DNA from: Aerococcus sp. UBA6277
Lineage (GTDB): Bacteria; Bacillota; Bacilli; Lactobacillales; Aerococcaceae
Length of the DNA: 61,550 nucleotides
Assembly: GCF_002440555.1 (NCBI RefSeq)
Contig: NZ_DJUR01000004.1
Span: 1-61,550, forward strand
Direction of reading: 5' to 3'
Part shown: positions 51,228 through 59,305 of the stretch, piece by piece
Position numbering within the stretch: position 1 is the first letter of the stretch
Layout: the number at the start of each line of letters is the position of its first letter
The notes under the pieces: generated by a model
Seen by the model: the letters and a program-made list of their open reading frames with translations, nothing else
What the model was told of the DNA's origin: nothing
Database searches by the model: none
Program-made: the position numbers and the translations under genes

Positions 51228-51427
51228 TCGCAGTCCTCCTCAACCCATATGAATAGGTCAGCTGTCTTAGCATATTGATAGGTTTTATAAGCATTTCCAA
51301 CTAAAGCCCAAAATAGTAGTGTTGTAATGAAACCGTTGAAGTTAAATTCAATAGCCGATACCCAACCAATGAAATATGCAACTGTCACGAATGACCAATA
51401 TAGAAACTTCTTACTATCGTGATTCAT
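51224..51427 (-). CDS. Small membrane protein of the early region
   Basis: This 67-residue protein (start at ATG 51427, GAGGA about 8 bases upstream) has two hydrophobic helices (YWSFVTVAYFIGWVSAI and GFITTLLFWALVGNAYK) and ends WVEEDCE. It lies in the early operon after the small regulator gene and its stop is coupled to the next gene. Its function is unknown; such proteins can be superinfection factors, but nothing here proves it. Confidence 0.7.
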   Translation of the reverse strand: MNHDSKKFLYWSFVTVAYFIGWVSAIEFNFNGFITTLLFWALVGNAYKTYQYAKTADLFIWVEEDCE

Positions 51428-51629
51428 TTTCTTCATCCTCTCTAAATTCGTTAATATTTACGCCTAATGCGTCTGCTAACTTGAATGCTGTACTTAATTT
51501 CATATCCTTAGATTTCCCCGTAAGAATTTTATGCACTTGTGTGGGACTGACTCCCATCATCTGGGATAATTGGTATGGATTGATACCTTTTATATCAACT
51601 ATATGTTGTAGTTTGTCTTTTAATAACAC
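51414..51629 (-). CDS. XRE-family regulator (second regulator of the early region)
   Basis: This 71-residue protein is almost entirely an XRE helix-turn-helix (LKDKLQHIVDIKGINPYQLSQMMGVSPTQVHKILTGKSKDMKL onward). GTG 51629 is the best start because AAGGAGG lies about 11 bases upstream; TTG 51659 is in the repeat region. It is divergent from the gene at 51765 and shares with it a promoter-operator region, so it probably represses it. It is the second XRE gene of the early operon besides the Cro-like gene. Confidence 0.82.
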   Translation of the reverse strand: MLLKDKLQHIVDIKGINPYQLSQMMGVSPTQVHKILTGKSKDMKLSTAFKLADALGVNINEFREDEENESR

Positions 51630-51666
51630 TATTGAATCAACCTCCTTTTTTATCCACAACTATATA

Positions 51667-51735
51667 TTGTATCTGTGGATAAAAGCTGATATACTTTACC
51701 CGAGGATAAAACGCCTTCGCCCTGGATGTTTTATC
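51667..51735. promoter_or_regulatory. Divergent promoter and operator region between XRE and 51765 genes
   Basis: On the plus strand TTGTAT (51667-51672) and TATACT (51690-51695) lie 17 bases apart, a good sigma-A promoter for the 51765 gene. GGATAAAA occurs at 51677-51684 and 51704-51711, and GATAAAAC (51705-51712) is inverted as GTTTTATC (51728-51735), candidate operators for the XRE protein. Confidence 0.65.
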
Positions 51736-51764
51736 TATCCTACACATGGAAACGAGGTGAGATT

Positions 51765-52079
51765 ATGAGTTTTAAAATGAAATGGAACAATGACTTCGAG
51801 AAACGCTTAAATCAGTTAAGTGAAGATGCTGATAAAATATCCGGTGATAACCAAGTGCCTTTTGAAGATCTCTTTAACCAACAATTCATGTGGAAATACA
51901 CTGAATTTGATTCCATACTTGAATTCGTAAATGAAAGTGGTTTTGACTTTACAAAAATGGAATCCATTGATGAATCAGAATTAGATGAGTTTATCGAAGC
52001 ACATACCAGTTTCTCTTCATGGGAAGATATGAAGGGTAAAGCTGCTAAATTATGGATTACTAAGCAATTAGGCTTCTAA
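51765..52079 (+). CDS. Unknown acidic protein, divergent from XRE regulator
   Basis: This protein of 104 residues starts at ATG 51765 (GAGGTGA upstream, MSFKMKWNNDFEKRLNQLS onward). It is acidic and helical (FDFTKMESIDESELDEFIEAH). It is one of only two plus-strand genes in the early region; it has its own promoter and its own divergent regulator, as in a small control cassette. Two tiny minus-strand genes converge on it with 12 bases overlap. I do not recognise the family. Confidence 0.72.
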   Translation: MSFKMKWNNDFEKRLNQLSEDADKISGDNQVPFEDLFNQQFMWKYTEFDSILEFVNESGFDFTKMESIDESELDEFIEAHTSFSSWEDMKGKAAKLWITKQLGF

Positions 52080-52229
52080 TGATTTCAAAAGCGCTTTATA
52101 TTCATCTAGATCGGCGATTTTGACAGTCGTTTTCAAATTGCGTATATTTCCTTTATTCACTCGCTCGAAAGCTTTAACTGCTGCAACAGTAACTGTGATT
52201 AGTGCGAGTGTTTTTATTGTCTTTTTCAT
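52068..52229 (-). CDS. 53-residue membrane-anchored peptide
   Basis: On the minus strand ATG 52229 opens MKKTIKTLALITVTVAAVKA, a basic start plus one hydrophobic segment, and closes at TAA 52068 with a charged tail (ADLDEYKALLKSLEA). It starts 2 bases before the end of the HTH gene upstream and its stop overlaps the convergent 51765 gene by 12 bases. It may be a membrane-anchored or secreted peptide. Function unknown. Confidence 0.65.
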   Translation of the reverse strand: MKKTIKTLALITVTVAAVKAFERVNKGNIRNLKTTVKIADLDEYKALLKSLEA

Positions 52230-52230
52230 C

Positions 52231-52404
52231 CTAAATCCTCTCCTCTAGATACTTCTTATTTACTTTTCCACGTATTGTGATTTTGCCTTTTGCTGCTAAT
52301 TCATCATTCAGTGATTTGATGATTTTATAAGCGTGAGCTTGACTACATCCAAATATTTTCATGATGTCTTTGACGTTATAGAATTCAGGCATTTCCATAG
52401 TCAT
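52231..52404 (-). CDS. Small DNA-binding protein (helix-turn-helix, excisionase-like)
   Basis: On the minus strand ATG 52404 (TGGAGGAGAAATAG upstream) opens a 57-residue frame ending at TAG 52231. MPEFYNVKDIMKIFGCSQAHAYKII is a helix-turn-helix of the MerR/excisionase type and the C-terminus KGKITIRGKVNKKYLEERI has the wing-like strand of such proteins. It is in the early operon directly after the Cro-like gene, where phages may encode excisionase. That role is inference. Confidence 0.75.
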   Translation of the reverse strand: MTMEMPEFYNVKDIMKIFGCSQAHAYKIIKSLNDELAAKGKITIRGKVNKKYLEERI

Positions 52405-52587
52405 CTATTTCTCCTCCAATTCTTCTTTCAAAATTTCTTTAATTTGATCTATACGACTTGGAGTCTCTCGGGACCCTTTTAGCAACTCGCCTAAATAAGC
52501 TGGAGAAATCCCCATCTCCTTAGCTAATCTAGCTTGCGACCAATCTTTCTTAATTAGTGCAATTTTTACTTCTTTTTCGAATGACAT
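52405..52587 (-). CDS. Cro-like XRE regulator
   Basis: This 60-residue protein (start at ATG 52587, AAGGAG 9 bases upstream; the frame extends to 52689 through the operator) is one XRE helix-turn-helix (ALIKKDWSQARLAKEMGISPAYLGELLKG). It is the first gene of the minus-strand early operon and is divergent from the CI-like gene, the position of Cro. It ends one base before the next gene's start, so the early genes are coupled. Confidence 0.85.
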   Translation of the reverse strand: MSFEKEVKIALIKKDWSQARLAKEMGISPAYLGELLKGSRETPSRIDQIKEILKEELEEK

Positions 52588-52606
52588 TCCTTCTAACTCC
52601 TTTCCG

Positions 52607-52833
52607 TTGATTATTTTCCACAGTAATTTTCTAATCCCATTGACACACAATGGAAAATATCCTATTATATAAGCATAGGAAATAAGCATAAAAAGTAAAC
52701 GTATGTTTAATGGCTGTCTTGGCGGACTTTGTTTATTAAATAAGTTGCTTTTTATATGCTTAAATATCTTGCTTATGAAATGAGTATAATTGATTATTTT
52801 CCATACGTCAACACTTAATTGGAATATTTTCCA
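52607..52833. promoter_or_regulatory. Lysogeny switch operators between Cro-like and CI-like genes
   Basis: ATTTTCCA or its complement appears four times: TTGATTATTTTCCA at 52607-52620 and again at 52790-52803 (identical 14-mers), TGGAAAATATCC at 52651-52662, and the near-palindrome TGGAATATTTTCCA at 52820-52833. Two ATAAGCATA motifs (52668-52676 and 52682-52690) lie near the early promoter, whose minus-strand TATAAT is at about 52662-52667. TATAAT at 52785-52790 fits the repressor promoter. Confidence 0.7.
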
Positions 52834-52872
52834 TTTTATTTTTCATGAGCTAGAAAATAGGAGTGGAAATAT

Positions 52873-53175
52873 ATGAGTTTACTAGCAAATATAAAGGAAT
52901 TAGCTATAGCTAAAGGTATGACTATTGCCGAGTTAGAAAGGAAACTCAACCTTAGCCAAGGTAGTATTCGTAAATGGGATACAACTAATCCGGGGATTGA
53001 TAAAGTTCAGTCAGTAGCAGATTTCTTTGGAGTGTCAATTGATGAATTATTAGGAAGGGAAGAAAATACGAAACATCCTAATGTTCTAGCAGCACATATT
53101 GCTGATGATGTAACTCCCGAAGAAATGGAGGAGATTTTAAATTATATCAATTATATAAAATCGAAAAGGTTGTGA
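52873..53175 (+). CDS. CI-like phage repressor (XRE, short form)
   Basis: This 100-residue protein has an XRE helix-turn-helix (about 5-60, IAELERKLNLSQGSIRKWDTTNPGI) and a short C-terminal helix (EEMEEILNYINYIKSKRL) that may be the dimerisation element. It has no LexA/S24 peptidase domain, so it is not a self-cleaving CI; the ImmA-like protein encoded next probably controls it. AGGAGTGG precedes the ATG. The gene is divergent from the Cro-like gene. Confidence 0.87.
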   Translation: MSLLANIKELAIAKGMTIAELERKLNLSQGSIRKWDTTNPGIDKVQSVADFFGVSIDELLGREENTKHPNVLAAHIADDVTPEEMEEILNYINYIKSKRL

Positions 53176-53179
53176 TTAA

Positions 53180-53569
53180 TTGAACGAATTAGAAGCAATC
53201 ATGTCAAAGTATGATGAGTTCGAATTTATTTTTAAAAACGATATGCCTCCAAAACTATATGGATATATAGATAATGAAACAATTTATATTAATGACAATA
53301 TATCTTATGAAGATAAAGTGGCTACTGTCATGGAAGAAGTTGGGCATTATTACATGACTATTGGTGATATCGTTGATTATTCAGACATGAAAGAAGAATA
53401 TAAGGCTAGGCTGTGGAGCTACGAGCAATTAATTTCTATAGATCGATTGAAAAAATATCAGATGTCTAACGAACCTGTTCATGATTATGAAATAGCTGAA
53501 GATTTTGGCTTACCAGTGAATGTTGTAGTTGATGCGATTAGAATGTTTTTTATCAAAGATATAATTTAG
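53180..53569 (+). CDS. ImmA/IrrE-like protein with EExxH instead of HExxH
   Basis: This 129-residue protein fits the short ImmA/IrrE (DUF955) metallopeptidases that destroy phage or ICE repressors. The zinc-motif region reads MEEVGHYYMTIGDIVDY, so the first histidine of HExxH is a glutamate while the later histidine is kept. The C-terminal part (YEIAEDFGLPVNVVVDAIRMF) is a helix-turn-helix-like region typical of this subfamily. TTG 53180 is the start, coupled to the repressor stop (4-base gap). Confidence 0.8.
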   Translation: MNELEAIMSKYDEFEFIFKNDMPPKLYGYIDNETIYINDNISYEDKVATVMEEVGHYYMTIGDIVDYSDMKEEYKARLWSYEQLISIDRLKKYQMSNEPVHDYEIAEDFGLPVNVVVDAIRMFFIKDII

Positions 53570-53580
53570 GGGGTAATGCT

Positions 53581-54171
53581 ATGAAGAAAATCGTTTTATT
53601 GGGTTTATCAGTTATGCTGTTGGGGGCGTGTAGTCAAGAAAATTATAATGAATCAGAATCATCTAGTTTTGATAAAACACAAATCGGGAAAAAAGCTAAC
53701 GAGAATTACCGGACAAGTAAAGAAAGCACTAAAAAAATTATAGTTGATGAAGAATCTGAGAGTGTGACAAGTAAAGTTCACTCTTCTTCAGATAATGATA
53801 CTACAAGTGTATCAACCTCTGAGGCACCAAAAGAAGAAGAGTATAGCTATTCATCTGAAGAAAGTTCTGAAAGCATAGTATCTATTACCAGGGAGCAAAG
53901 AAATGCCCTTTCTACAGCAAATGATTATTTAGACTATTCAGGATTTTCATCTTCTCGCTTACGTGAACAATTGGAGTATGAAGAATTTCCACAAGATGCC
54001 ATCGACTACGCTATGGATAATATTATAGTTGACTGGAAGGAACAAGCTCTTATGAGTGCTGAAAGCTATGATGAATATGCATCAATGTCTGATTCAAGAC
54101 TTTATGACCAATTAATTTACGAAGGTTTTTCTGATGAAGAAGCTCAATATGCTATTGATAATTTAGAATAA
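53581..54171 (+). CDS. ltp: Ltp-family superinfection exclusion lipoprotein
   Basis: This 196-residue protein has a lipoprotein signal (MKKIVLLGLSVMLLGACSQ, lipobox LGAC), a long Ser/Glu-rich linker (about 20-100) that crosses the wall, and two C-terminal repeats of about 43 residues (LSTANDYLDYSGFSSSRLREQL and LMSAESYDEYASMSDSRLYDQL, each ending in a YAIDN/YAMDN motif) of the Ltp type known from Streptococcus phage TP-J34, where they block DNA injection by related phages. It is cotranscribed with the lysogeny genes, as expected for expression in the lysogen. Confidence 0.88.
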   Translation: MKKIVLLGLSVMLLGACSQENYNESESSSFDKTQIGKKANENYRTSKESTKKIIVDEESESVTSKVHSSSDNDTTSVSTSEAPKEEEYSYSSEESSESIVSITREQRNALSTANDYLDYSGFSSSRLREQLEYEEFPQDAIDYAMDNIIVDWKEQALMSAESYDEYASMSDSRLYDQLIYEGFSDEEAQYAIDNLE

Positions 54172-54297
54172 AATAAAAAACACCCCACTCTCCACTTTTG
54201 CCGGTCGATGAGTGAGGTTACTGAAGTTTTAACAAAACGCACTACGTGTGTGCTTTTTGTGTACCTATATTTTACCACAGACAGGAGGTAAATTAAT

Positions 54298-55413
54298 ATG
54301 CCAGCTTATAAAGATAAGAACACTGGGAAATGGTATTTCAGTATCAGATACCAAGATGATTTCGGTGCAAATAAACGTAAAGTCAGACGTGGATTCAAAA
54401 CCAAGAAACTAGCCCTTGAAGCTGAACGAGAATTTATGAATAAAGAAACTGGTGAACTTGACATGACGTTTAACTCACTAATAGATATCTATTTACATGA
54501 TATGTCTCACCGATTAAGAGAGTCGACAATGGATAATAAGAGAAATATTATGAATAAAAAAATTAAACCTTTTATTGGTGAAATTAAATTATCAAAGATA
54601 AATGAGCGCACTGTACGCAAATGGCAGAATGACATTCTATCCTTGAAAGATAATAAAGGTAACTCCTATTCTCAAACATACATTAAAACCATTAATAATC
54701 AAATGTCCGCAATTCTAAATTACGCAGTTAAATACTACGGCTTGAAATCAAACCCCATCCATACGATTGGATCAATAGGTAAGAAACATGCTGATGAAAA
54801 GAATTATTGGTCATTAGAACAGTTTAACAAAGCAATGACATATTATGATTTTAGAGATTCTCAAACGACTTATAGTTTCCCCACCTTACAATATAGATTT
54901 GCTTTCCACTTATTATTTTTCACAGGTATAAGAGTTGGTGAGTTACTAGCCTTAACTGCTAACGATTTTGATTATATAAATAAGGTATTAACGATTAACA
55001 AATCTTACCAACGGTTACGTGGGAAAGATGTAATCAACCGACCTAAAACAGACACATCAATCAGAGATATAACCATTCCACAATTTATATTGGATATGCT
55101 TGATACCTACTTAGAAACCTTATATGATTATCAACCTGACGATAGAATTTTTCCAAACGTGAGAAAAGATACTCTAGCTAAGCAGCTTCAAATGATTTCT
55201 AAACATACAGACTTACCAAGAATACGTGTACATGATTTAAGACATAGTCACGCTAGTCTGCTAATTAAACAAGGCGTTAACTTTAAAATCATCCAACAAA
55301 GATTGGGACATAAGGATATCCAGACTACTTTAAATACATACTCACACTTATGGAGTTCCGCACATCAAGAAGTTGCCGAATTACTGAATGGTATCAAAAT
55401 GGTATCAGAGTAA
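54298..55413 (+). CDS. int: Tyrosine integrase
   Basis: This 371-residue integrase has an AP2-like N-terminal arm-binding domain (about 1-65, PAYKDKNTGKWYFSIRYQDD), a core-binding domain (about 65-170) and a catalytic domain with Arg in TGIRVGELLALT, H-x-L-R in VHDLRHSHASL, the second His in LGHKDIQTT and the nucleophile Tyr in LNTYSHL. It catalyses integration at the 3' end of guaA. The last codons encode NGIKMVSE and include the right arm-type repeat. A terminator and the core follow. Confidence 0.95.
   Translation: MPAYKDKNTGKWYFSIRYQDDFGANKRKVRRGFKTKKLALEAEREFMNKETGELDMTFNSLIDIYLHDMSHRLRESTMDNKRNIMNKKIKPFIGEIKLSKINERTVRKWQNDILSLKDNKGNSYSQTYIKTINNQMSAILNYAVKYYGLKSNPIHTIGSIGKKHADEKNYWSLEQFNKAMTYYDFRDSQTTYSFPTLQYRFAFHLLFFTGIRVGELLALTANDFDYINKVLTINKSYQRLRGKDVINRPKTDTSIRDITIPQFILDMLDTYLETLYDYQPDDRIFPNVRKDTLAKQLQMISKHTDLPRIRVHDLRHSHASLLIKQGVNFKIIQQRLGHKDIQTTLNTYSHLWSSAHQEVAELLNGIKMVSE
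55390..55407 (+). repeat. Integrase arm-type site, right (GGTATCA tandem)
   Basis: GGTATCAAAATGGTATCA here is the coding sequence of the last integrase codons and is identical to 16714-16731. It lies 60 bases from the right core, so the phage uses the gene's own end as binding site. Confidence 0.7.
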
Positions 55414-55418
55414 AAAAT

Positions 55419-55455
55419 AAGACCCTACAAACACTGTTAAATCAATGCTTGTAAG
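55419..55455. terminator. Prophage-borne terminator behind guaA and int
   Basis: AAGACCCTACAAACA pairs with TGCTTGTAAGGTCTT. On the plus strand two positions mismatch, but on the minus strand both become G-U pairs, so it is better as terminator of guaA than of int. It lies on the phage side of the core and restores termination of the host gene after integration. Confidence 0.85.
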
Positions 55456-55466
55456 GTCTTTTATTT

Positions 55467-55480
55467 TTATTCCCACTCGA
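55467..55480. other. Right attachment core (attR) in the guaA stop region
   Basis: TTATTCCCACTCGA is the end of guaA (codons for Ile-partial, Glu, Trp, Glu, stop on the minus strand) and repeats 16598-16611. guaA therefore stays intact. Confidence 0.9.
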
Positions 55481-57026
55481 TTGTTGCAGGTGGCTTGCTC
55501 GTAATGTCTAAGACTACGCGGTTGATGTGTGCACATTCGTTTACGATACGTTTAGAAATCGTGTCTAATACGTCGTAAGGAATACGTGCCCATTCAGAAG
55601 TCATACCGTCGATTGAGGTTACGGCACGAATACCGATTGTGTATTCGTATGTACGCTCGTCACCCATTACCCCTACTGATTTGAAACCAGGTAGGACTGT
55701 AAAGTATTGCCAGATGTCGCCTTCTAGACCGTTTTTTCTAATTTCATCGCGTAGGATAAAGTCAGATTCACGAACGACTTCTAGTTTTTCAGGGGTTACT
55801 TCACCGATGATACGGATAGCTAAACCTGGTCCTGGGAATGGTTGGCGCCAAACAATCTTATCTGGCATTCCAAGTTCTGTCCCTACTGCGCGGACTTCAT
55901 CTTTAAATAAGGTATTTAAAGGTTCGATCAATGAGAAGGTCATGTCTTCTGGTAAGCCACCAACGTTATGGTGAGACTTAATAGTTTGCGCTGTATCTGT
56001 CCCTGACTCAATAACGTCAGTGTATAAAGTACCTTGCGCTAAGTAATCGACGTCTTTAATTTTTTGTGCTTCGTCATCGAATACGTAAACAAATTCGTTA
56101 CCAATAATTTTACGTTTACGTTCTGGATCAGATACGCCAGCTAATTTGCTTAGGAAGCGGTCTTCAGCATCTACTTTGATGATGTTTAAACCAAATTTAC
56201 CACCTAGCGTTTCCATTACTTCTTTTGCTTCGTTTTTACGTAATAAACCGTGATCTACGAAGATACAAGTTAATTGGTCGCCAATGGCTTTTTGTAATAA
56301 AACACCAACAACAGAAGAGTCTACCCCACCAGAAAGGCCTAGTAAAACTTTACCTTCACCGACTAATTCGCGGATTTCTTGGACTTTAATATCGATAAAT
56401 TTCTCCATCGACCATGATCCCTGTGCACCACAAATATCAAATACAAAGTTACGTAACATATCGTTACCGTGAACAGATGCCCGTACTTCTGGGTGGAATT
56501 GGAAACCGTAGAATTGTTTTTCAGTATTTTCAAAGGCTGCTACTGGACTATGTTCACCGCGGGCAGTGACTTCAAATCCTGATGGAATTTCTTCGATACG
56601 GTCAGAATGGCTCATTAAAACCAATTCTTCTGCTTCTAACCCTTTAAAAATGGCTGAATCTGCCTTGTCAATGAATAATGGTTGTTGACCATATTCACGT
56701 TTATCAGATCGAGCTACTACACCACCGTTTTTAAATGTCATTAATTGCATACCATAGCAAATCCCTAAAACTGGGATACCTAAATCAAATACGGCTTCAT
56801 CGATTGAAAAAGCATCGTCTGCATACACTGACATTGGACCACCAGATAGGATGATTCCTTTAACGTTACCTTTCGCCATGATTTCGTCAGCAGTTAATTT
56901 ATGTGATAATAGTTCTGAATAAACGCCTAACTCACGAATACGACGGGTAATCAATTGGTTATATTGACTACCGTAATCAAGTACAATGATTTTTTCAATA
57001 TCTTGCATTGATTGTTGGACACTCAT
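55467..57026 (-). CDS. guaA: GMP synthase (glutamine-hydrolysing)
   Basis: This protein of 519 residues (start at ATG 57026, AAGGAAG upstream; the frame extends to 57053) makes GMP from XMP with glutamine in purine synthesis. The class I amidotransferase domain has the nucleophile Cys in GICYGMQL and His/Glu in FHPEV. The ATP pyrophosphatase loop is LSGGVDSS, and the C-terminal dimer domain ends in [11 protein letters not shown]. The prophage sits behind its stop codon and leaves the gene intact. It is divergent from the mevalonate operon. Confidence 0.97.
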   Translation of the reverse strand: MSVQQSMQDIEKIIVLDYGSQYNQLITRRIRELGVYSELLSHKLTADEIMAKGNVKGIILSGGPMSVYADDAFSIDEAVFDLGIPVLGICYGMQLMTFKNGGVVARSDKREYGQQPLFIDKADSAIFKGLEAEELVLMSHSDRIEEIPSGFEVTARGEHSPVAAFENTEKQFYGFQFHPEVRASVHGNDMLRNFVFDICGAQGSWSMEKFIDIKVQEIRELVGEGKVLLGLSGGVDSSVVGVLLQKAIGDQLTCIFVDHGLLRKNEAKEVMETLGGKFGLNIIKVDAEDRFLSKLAGVSDPERKRKIIGNEFVYVFDDEAQKIKDVDYLAQGTLYTDVIESGTDTAQTIKSHHNVGGLPEDMTFSLIEPLNTLFKDEVRAVGTELGMPDKIVWRQPFPGPGLAIRIIGEVTPEKLEVVRESDFILRDEIRKNGLEGDIWQYFTVLPGFKSVGVMGDERTYEYTIGIRAVTSIDGMTSEWARIPYDVLDTISKRIVNECAHINRVVLDITSKPPATIEWE

Positions 57027-57229
57027 GTTTTCACTTCCTTTTTCGAATTTCATCTTTATTCTAGCATTTAATATTTGTGATTACTAGGTATTTATGCATG
57101 ATAATAAAATATTGTTCGGAATCTACCTGTACATTTTTTAATAATTTGCTAAATTTATATTTAATTCGTCTACAAAGGTGTTGGTACCTATAAATATTGT
57201 ATATAATAGAACAGAATAGGAGTGAAAGT

Positions 57230-58228
57230 ATGAAAAAAGCGACTGGTAAAGCCAACGGGAAAATCATTATTATCGGTGAGCATGCCGTGGTTCATGGGTA
57301 TCCATCTGTAGCCCTACCCTTTCATGCAGTAGAAATGACTGTCACCATTGAACAGATCCAAACCAATGCTTATTTGGTGAGTGACTTATATGAAGGGCCA
57401 CTCCACCAAGCACCATCTGATTTACAGAACTTGCTAGCAGTTTACGACCAATTACGGGCGGATTTAATGACCCAAAACCAGAGTCACTGGCTGATTAATA
57501 TCCACTCATCTATACCGGCTGAGCGTGGTATGGGTTCTTCAGCAGCTATGGCAACAGCTTTGGTTCGCGCTTTCTACAATTACTATGACCTCCCCCTTAC
57601 AGAAGACCAACTATTAAAATACGTAGACTTATCTGAAAAAATTAGTCACGGCAATCCGTCTGGTTTGGATGCCCGTGTGGCCGGCCTTGGTGTCCCTTTG
57701 ATTTATCAAAAAAATCAACCAATGACTGTCATACATTTCGACACCCCTTATTGGTTGGTAGTTGCAGATACTGGCATTCACGGCAACACTAAAAATGCAG
57801 TATCTGACGTGGCAGCTGGCTTGAATTCAGCTTTTATTACCCGTCGACAAGCGGTTGAAAGTAATTTACGTCAACTTGGTGAAGCCGCTACACAATTTAT
57901 TGATTTAGTTGAATTAGATGCTGACAAAATGGCCAATGACGAATGGTTTACGGCTATTTGTCGTACATTTAAGGATGCCCACAAGCACTTGCGCGCTTTA
58001 CAGGTATCCAGTCCTGAACTCGAGGCGGGTGTCACTTTTGCGGAAGCGAATGGGGCCGGTGCAGCCAAGCTAACTGGTGGTGGCCGTGGCGGTTGCTATT
58101 TCGCCTTGTGTGATAGCAAAGACAAGGCTGTCCTTTTGGCTAAAGCTTTAAAAACGGAAAATATGGCAGTGGCGAGCTGGGTAGTGCCCTTCAAGTCTTC
58201 ATCAATAGATGATATTGCTAGCGAATAG
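57230..58228 (+). CDS. mvk: Mevalonate kinase
   Basis: This 332-residue GHMP kinase (start at ATG 57230, AGGAGTG upstream; the frame extends to 57197) phosphorylates mevalonate in isoprenoid synthesis. Motif 1 has GEHAVVHGYPS, motif 2 AERGMGSSAAMA is the ATP loop, and motif 3 is LTGGGRGGC. It is the first of four genes that convert mevalonate to IPP/DMAPP, in an operon divergent from guaA. Confidence 0.95.
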   Translation: MKKATGKANGKIIIIGEHAVVHGYPSVALPFHAVEMTVTIEQIQTNAYLVSDLYEGPLHQAPSDLQNLLAVYDQLRADLMTQNQSHWLINIHSSIPAERGMGSSAAMATALVRAFYNYYDLPLTEDQLLKYVDLSEKISHGNPSGLDARVAGLGVPLIYQKNQPMTVIHFDTPYWLVVADTGIHGNTKNAVSDVAAGLNSAFITRRQAVESNLRQLGEAATQFIDLVELDADKMANDEWFTAICRTFKDAHKHLRALQVSSPELEAGVTFAEANGAGAAKLTGGGRGGCYFALCDSKDKAVLLAKALKTENMAVASWVVPFKSSSIDDIASE

Positions 58229-58291
58229 TGGGCGAAATCATTGGAAATCGGTTATAATAAAGGAAAGAAAATTTTTTGAGGGAGAATCGAG

Positions 58292-59305
58292 ATGTCAGTT
58301 TTTCAAGGCGCTTACCGGGCGCACACCAATATTGCATTAATTAAATATTGGGGTAAGGCGAATAAGGACCTGTTTATCCCCACTACATCTAGTTTGTCGC
58401 TCACTTTAGACGCTTTGTATACAGACACGCGCGTGACGTTTTCAAATCAATTGGATGCGGATGTTTTTTATTTAAACAGTCATTTAGGCAAAGAAGCGGA
58501 TACGGCGAAAATTAGCAAGTTTTTAGATATGTTTAGGGCGGAAGCTGGCGTAGACTTGCGGGCTAAAGTAGAAAGTGTCAATCATGTGCCCACTGCGGCA
58601 GGCCTGGCTTCTTCTTCATCGGCATTTTCGGCCTTAGCGGCGGCTACTAGACAGGCTTTGAATTTAGAAAATCAAATTTCTGACCAGGCCCTATCGACAT
58701 ATGCACGACGAGGATCTGGATCTGCAACGCGGTCCATTTTTGGTGGCTTTGTTGAATGGCAAAAAGGGACGACCAATGAAAACTCTATGGCAGTTGAAAT
58801 TGACGACGCCTCTTGGGATATTGGCATGGTCATTATGGCCATTAATACCGCTGAGAAACGGGTTTCTTCTCGTGCAGGGATGGCCCATACCTTGCGAACG
58901 TCGCCTTTCTATTCTGAATGGGTCCGTCAAAATATGATTGATTTGGAGCGTATTAAAGCGGCGATTGCCAAGCAAGATTTCCAATTGATGGGTGAAATCG
59001 CTGAAGCCAATGCCATGCGGATGCATGCAACAACTATGGCTTCTGATCCGTCATTCACCTATTTTGAACCTGATACCATTAAAGCCATTCAAGCTGTCCA
59101 AGATTTACGCGCGACTGGCGTGTTGGCTTACTTTACAATTGACGCTGGACCGAACGTGAAAGTTTTATGTAAAGCCAGCCAGATGGACGAGGTAGAAGCC
59201 TTTTTTGCAGAACGGTTTAAAGATATGAACTTTATCCAAACAACGGCTGGACCGGGCATTAAACCCTTAGATAGATGGGAGTATGACGATGGCGCAATCT
59301 TGTAA
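58292..59305 (+). CDS. mvaD: Diphosphomevalonate decarboxylase
   Basis: This 337-residue GHMP-family enzyme makes IPP from diphosphomevalonate with ATP. The AHTNIALIKYWGK start is diagnostic, as is NHVPTAAGLASSSSAFSALA for the ATP loop and SGSATRSIFGGFVEW for the active site with the catalytic Asp nearby (TIDAGPNVKVL). It is preceded by GGGAG and overlaps the next kinase gene. Confidence 0.96.
   Translation: MSVFQGAYRAHTNIALIKYWGKANKDLFIPTTSSLSLTLDALYTDTRVTFSNQLDADVFYLNSHLGKEADTAKISKFLDMFRAEAGVDLRAKVESVNHVPTAAGLASSSSAFSALAAATRQALNLENQISDQALSTYARRGSGSATRSIFGGFVEWQKGTTNENSMAVEIDDASWDIGMVIMAINTAEKRVSSRAGMAHTLRTSPFYSEWVRQNMIDLERIKAAIAKQDFQLMGEIAEANAMRMHATTMASDPSFTYFEPDTIKAIQAVQDLRATGVLAYFTIDAGPNVKVLCKASQMDEVEAFFAERFKDMNFIQTTAGPGIKPLDRWEYDDGAIL

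Larger units (their letters stand above)
16598..55480. mobile_element. Complete siphovirus-type prophage integrated in the 3' end of guaA
   Basis: The 38.9-kb element is bounded by the 14-bp duplicated core TTATTCCCACTCGA and carries all expected modules in order: integrase, lysogeny control, early replication and recombination, late regulator, packaging, head, tail, lysis and cargo. Every essential gene I looked for is intact. Lysogeny genes from 52873 to 55413 are on the plus strand. Nearly everything else is on the minus strand, except genes at 44200 and 51765. The intact gene set suggests it may be inducible, but that cannot be proved by reading. Confidence 0.95.

Noticed and set aside
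54180..54260. Terminator after the Ltp gene
   Set aside because: CACTC/GAGTG and GCAC/GTGC pairings exist, but the stems are short and the T-tract is poorly placed, so I could not decide whether int is read from the lysogeny operon or from its own promoter.
57061..57267. 68-codon minus-strand open frame between guaA and mvk
   Set aside because: It covers the mvk leader and start, has no ribosome binding site and has a composition expected by chance.
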